Source: Rhizobacter sp. (GTDB taxonomy: Bacteria; Pseudomonadota; Gammaproteobacteria; Burkholderiales; Burkholderiaceae_C). From it: 43,026 nucleotides of DNA. The translations under genes were made by a program, and so were the position numbers. The notes beneath the pieces were generated by a model. The model ran no database searches. It worked only from the letters and a program-made list of their open reading frames with translations, and was not told where the DNA came from. The stretch lies in NCBI GenBank assembly GCA_025355745.1, contig JANXZA010000204.1, positions 1 to 43,026 of the forward strand, read 5' to 3'. How positions within the stretch are numbered: position 1 is the stretch's first letter; each line of letters begins with the position of its first letter. Positions 42,747 to 43,026 of this stretch are shown piece by piece.

Positions 42747-42822
42747 TTGTCGCCCGCGTGCGGCCCCGTACACTCCTTTGCCCCATCAACTCCGGAGTCT
42801 TCCATGATCCTATTTTCCTCAG
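42747..42822 (+). promoter_or_regulatory. Promoter, ribosome-binding site and start codon of an interrupted gene
   Basis: TTGTCG (42747-42752), 16 nt, TACACT (42769-42774) form a plausible sigma-70 promoter. GGAG (42794-42797) lies 6 nt before ATG (42804-42806). The reading frame then shows no family pattern. A minus-strand ORF of different character ends at 42823, only 16 bp after the start codon. I read this as a gene start cut by an insertion whose end lies about 42807-42822. The identity of the lost gene is unknown. Confidence 0.45.
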
Positions 42823-43026
42823 TTACCCAGTCGCCAGGGCGGTCAGACCGAGGTTCGGCTTGGGGGCGCAAGCCAGTATTCGCTCAACGATGTAGCGCAC
42901 GAGGGCGAACCATCGCTGAGCTTGGGTCAACTGCGGCGCGGTGGCCGCAATGAGCTGTAGGCCATGACGGACATTGGCCACAAGCGCCTTGATCTGGGTG
43001 GCGGCTTCGTGCGTGATGGTCAGCAA
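42823..43026 (-). CDS. C-terminal fragment of an unrecognised ORF, possibly of an inserted element
   Basis: An open reading frame enters from the right edge and ends with TAA at 42825-42823. The visible 67 residues are mostly helical (ATQIKALVANVRHGLQLIAA, then QRWFALVRYIVERILACAPK). They do not match any housekeeping family I know. Their position right behind an interrupted start codon suggests the tail of a transposase or other mobile gene, but I cannot name a family. The rest of the gene lies outside the window. Confidence 0.4.
   Translation of the reverse strand: MLTITHEAATQIKALVANVRHGLQLIAATAPQLTQAQRWFALVRYIVERILACAPKPNLGLTALATG

Overview
The window is a 43 kb piece of a GC-rich proteobacterial chromosome, most likely a betaproteobacterium of the order Burkholderiales. 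The reasons are the codon use, the UbiH, GlnE, YhdP and RfaE2 sequences, a PEP-CTERM protein, a HiPIP electron carrier and flavocytochrome c sulfide dehydrogenase. This mixture fits a Rubrivivax/Leptothrix-like lineage, but the genus is inferred. I saw no rRNA, tRNA, CRISPR array, prophage or complete insertion sequence.

Layout. Bases 1-6.8 kb hold the start of an aldo/keto reductase, pepP and ubiH. These two are usually neighbours but are separated here by an opposite-strand vapBC module. A minus-strand run follows: pgm, a GNAT acetyltransferase, a doubly frameshifted yggU and a small conserved-looking ORF. Bases 6.9-15.6 kb carry a PfkB kinase, a GST, an AEC transporter and a complete dipeptide/oligopeptide ABC transporter (dppABCDF-type). 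Bases 15.6-18.9 kb are a divergent MerR regulator / photolyase-like flavoprotein / atypical SDR cluster resembling LitR-type light-response loci. Bases 19-25.7 kb carry HiPIP, proA, queC, a PEP-CTERM protein, lemA with a partner that looks like a protease without its catalytic domain, and a fccA-like cytochrome with fccB. Bases 25.8-30.9 kb encode a three-subunit 2-oxoacid (probably 2-oxoglutarate) oxidoreductase with a GltD-like flavin/Fe-S subunit. Bases 30.9-32.2 kb hold two adjacent toxin-antitoxin modules (DUF433/DUF5615 and MazEF). Bases 32.3-42.7 kb are a conserved block of nitrilase-like hydrolase, yhdP, glnE, a rhombosortase-like protease, an EamA transporter and rfaE2. At the right edge a promoter, ribosome-binding site and start codon are cut off after a few codons by the tail of a foreign-looking ORF.

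The strongest unexplained signal is a family of palindromic elements of about 100-160 bp (sites at 9.7, 11.5, 13.6, 27.8 and 42.1 kb), built from degenerate 8-9 bp units around NCGCAGAG, plus one element of a different family at 29.7 kb. They lie inside operons. Two near-identical copies in inverted orientation flank dppA, one single arm supplies the ribosome-binding site and possible N-terminal extension of dppD, and the second-family element encodes the KorA C-terminus and stop codon. In-frame short tandem repeats in at least six genes suggest frequent slippage or duplication in this genome.
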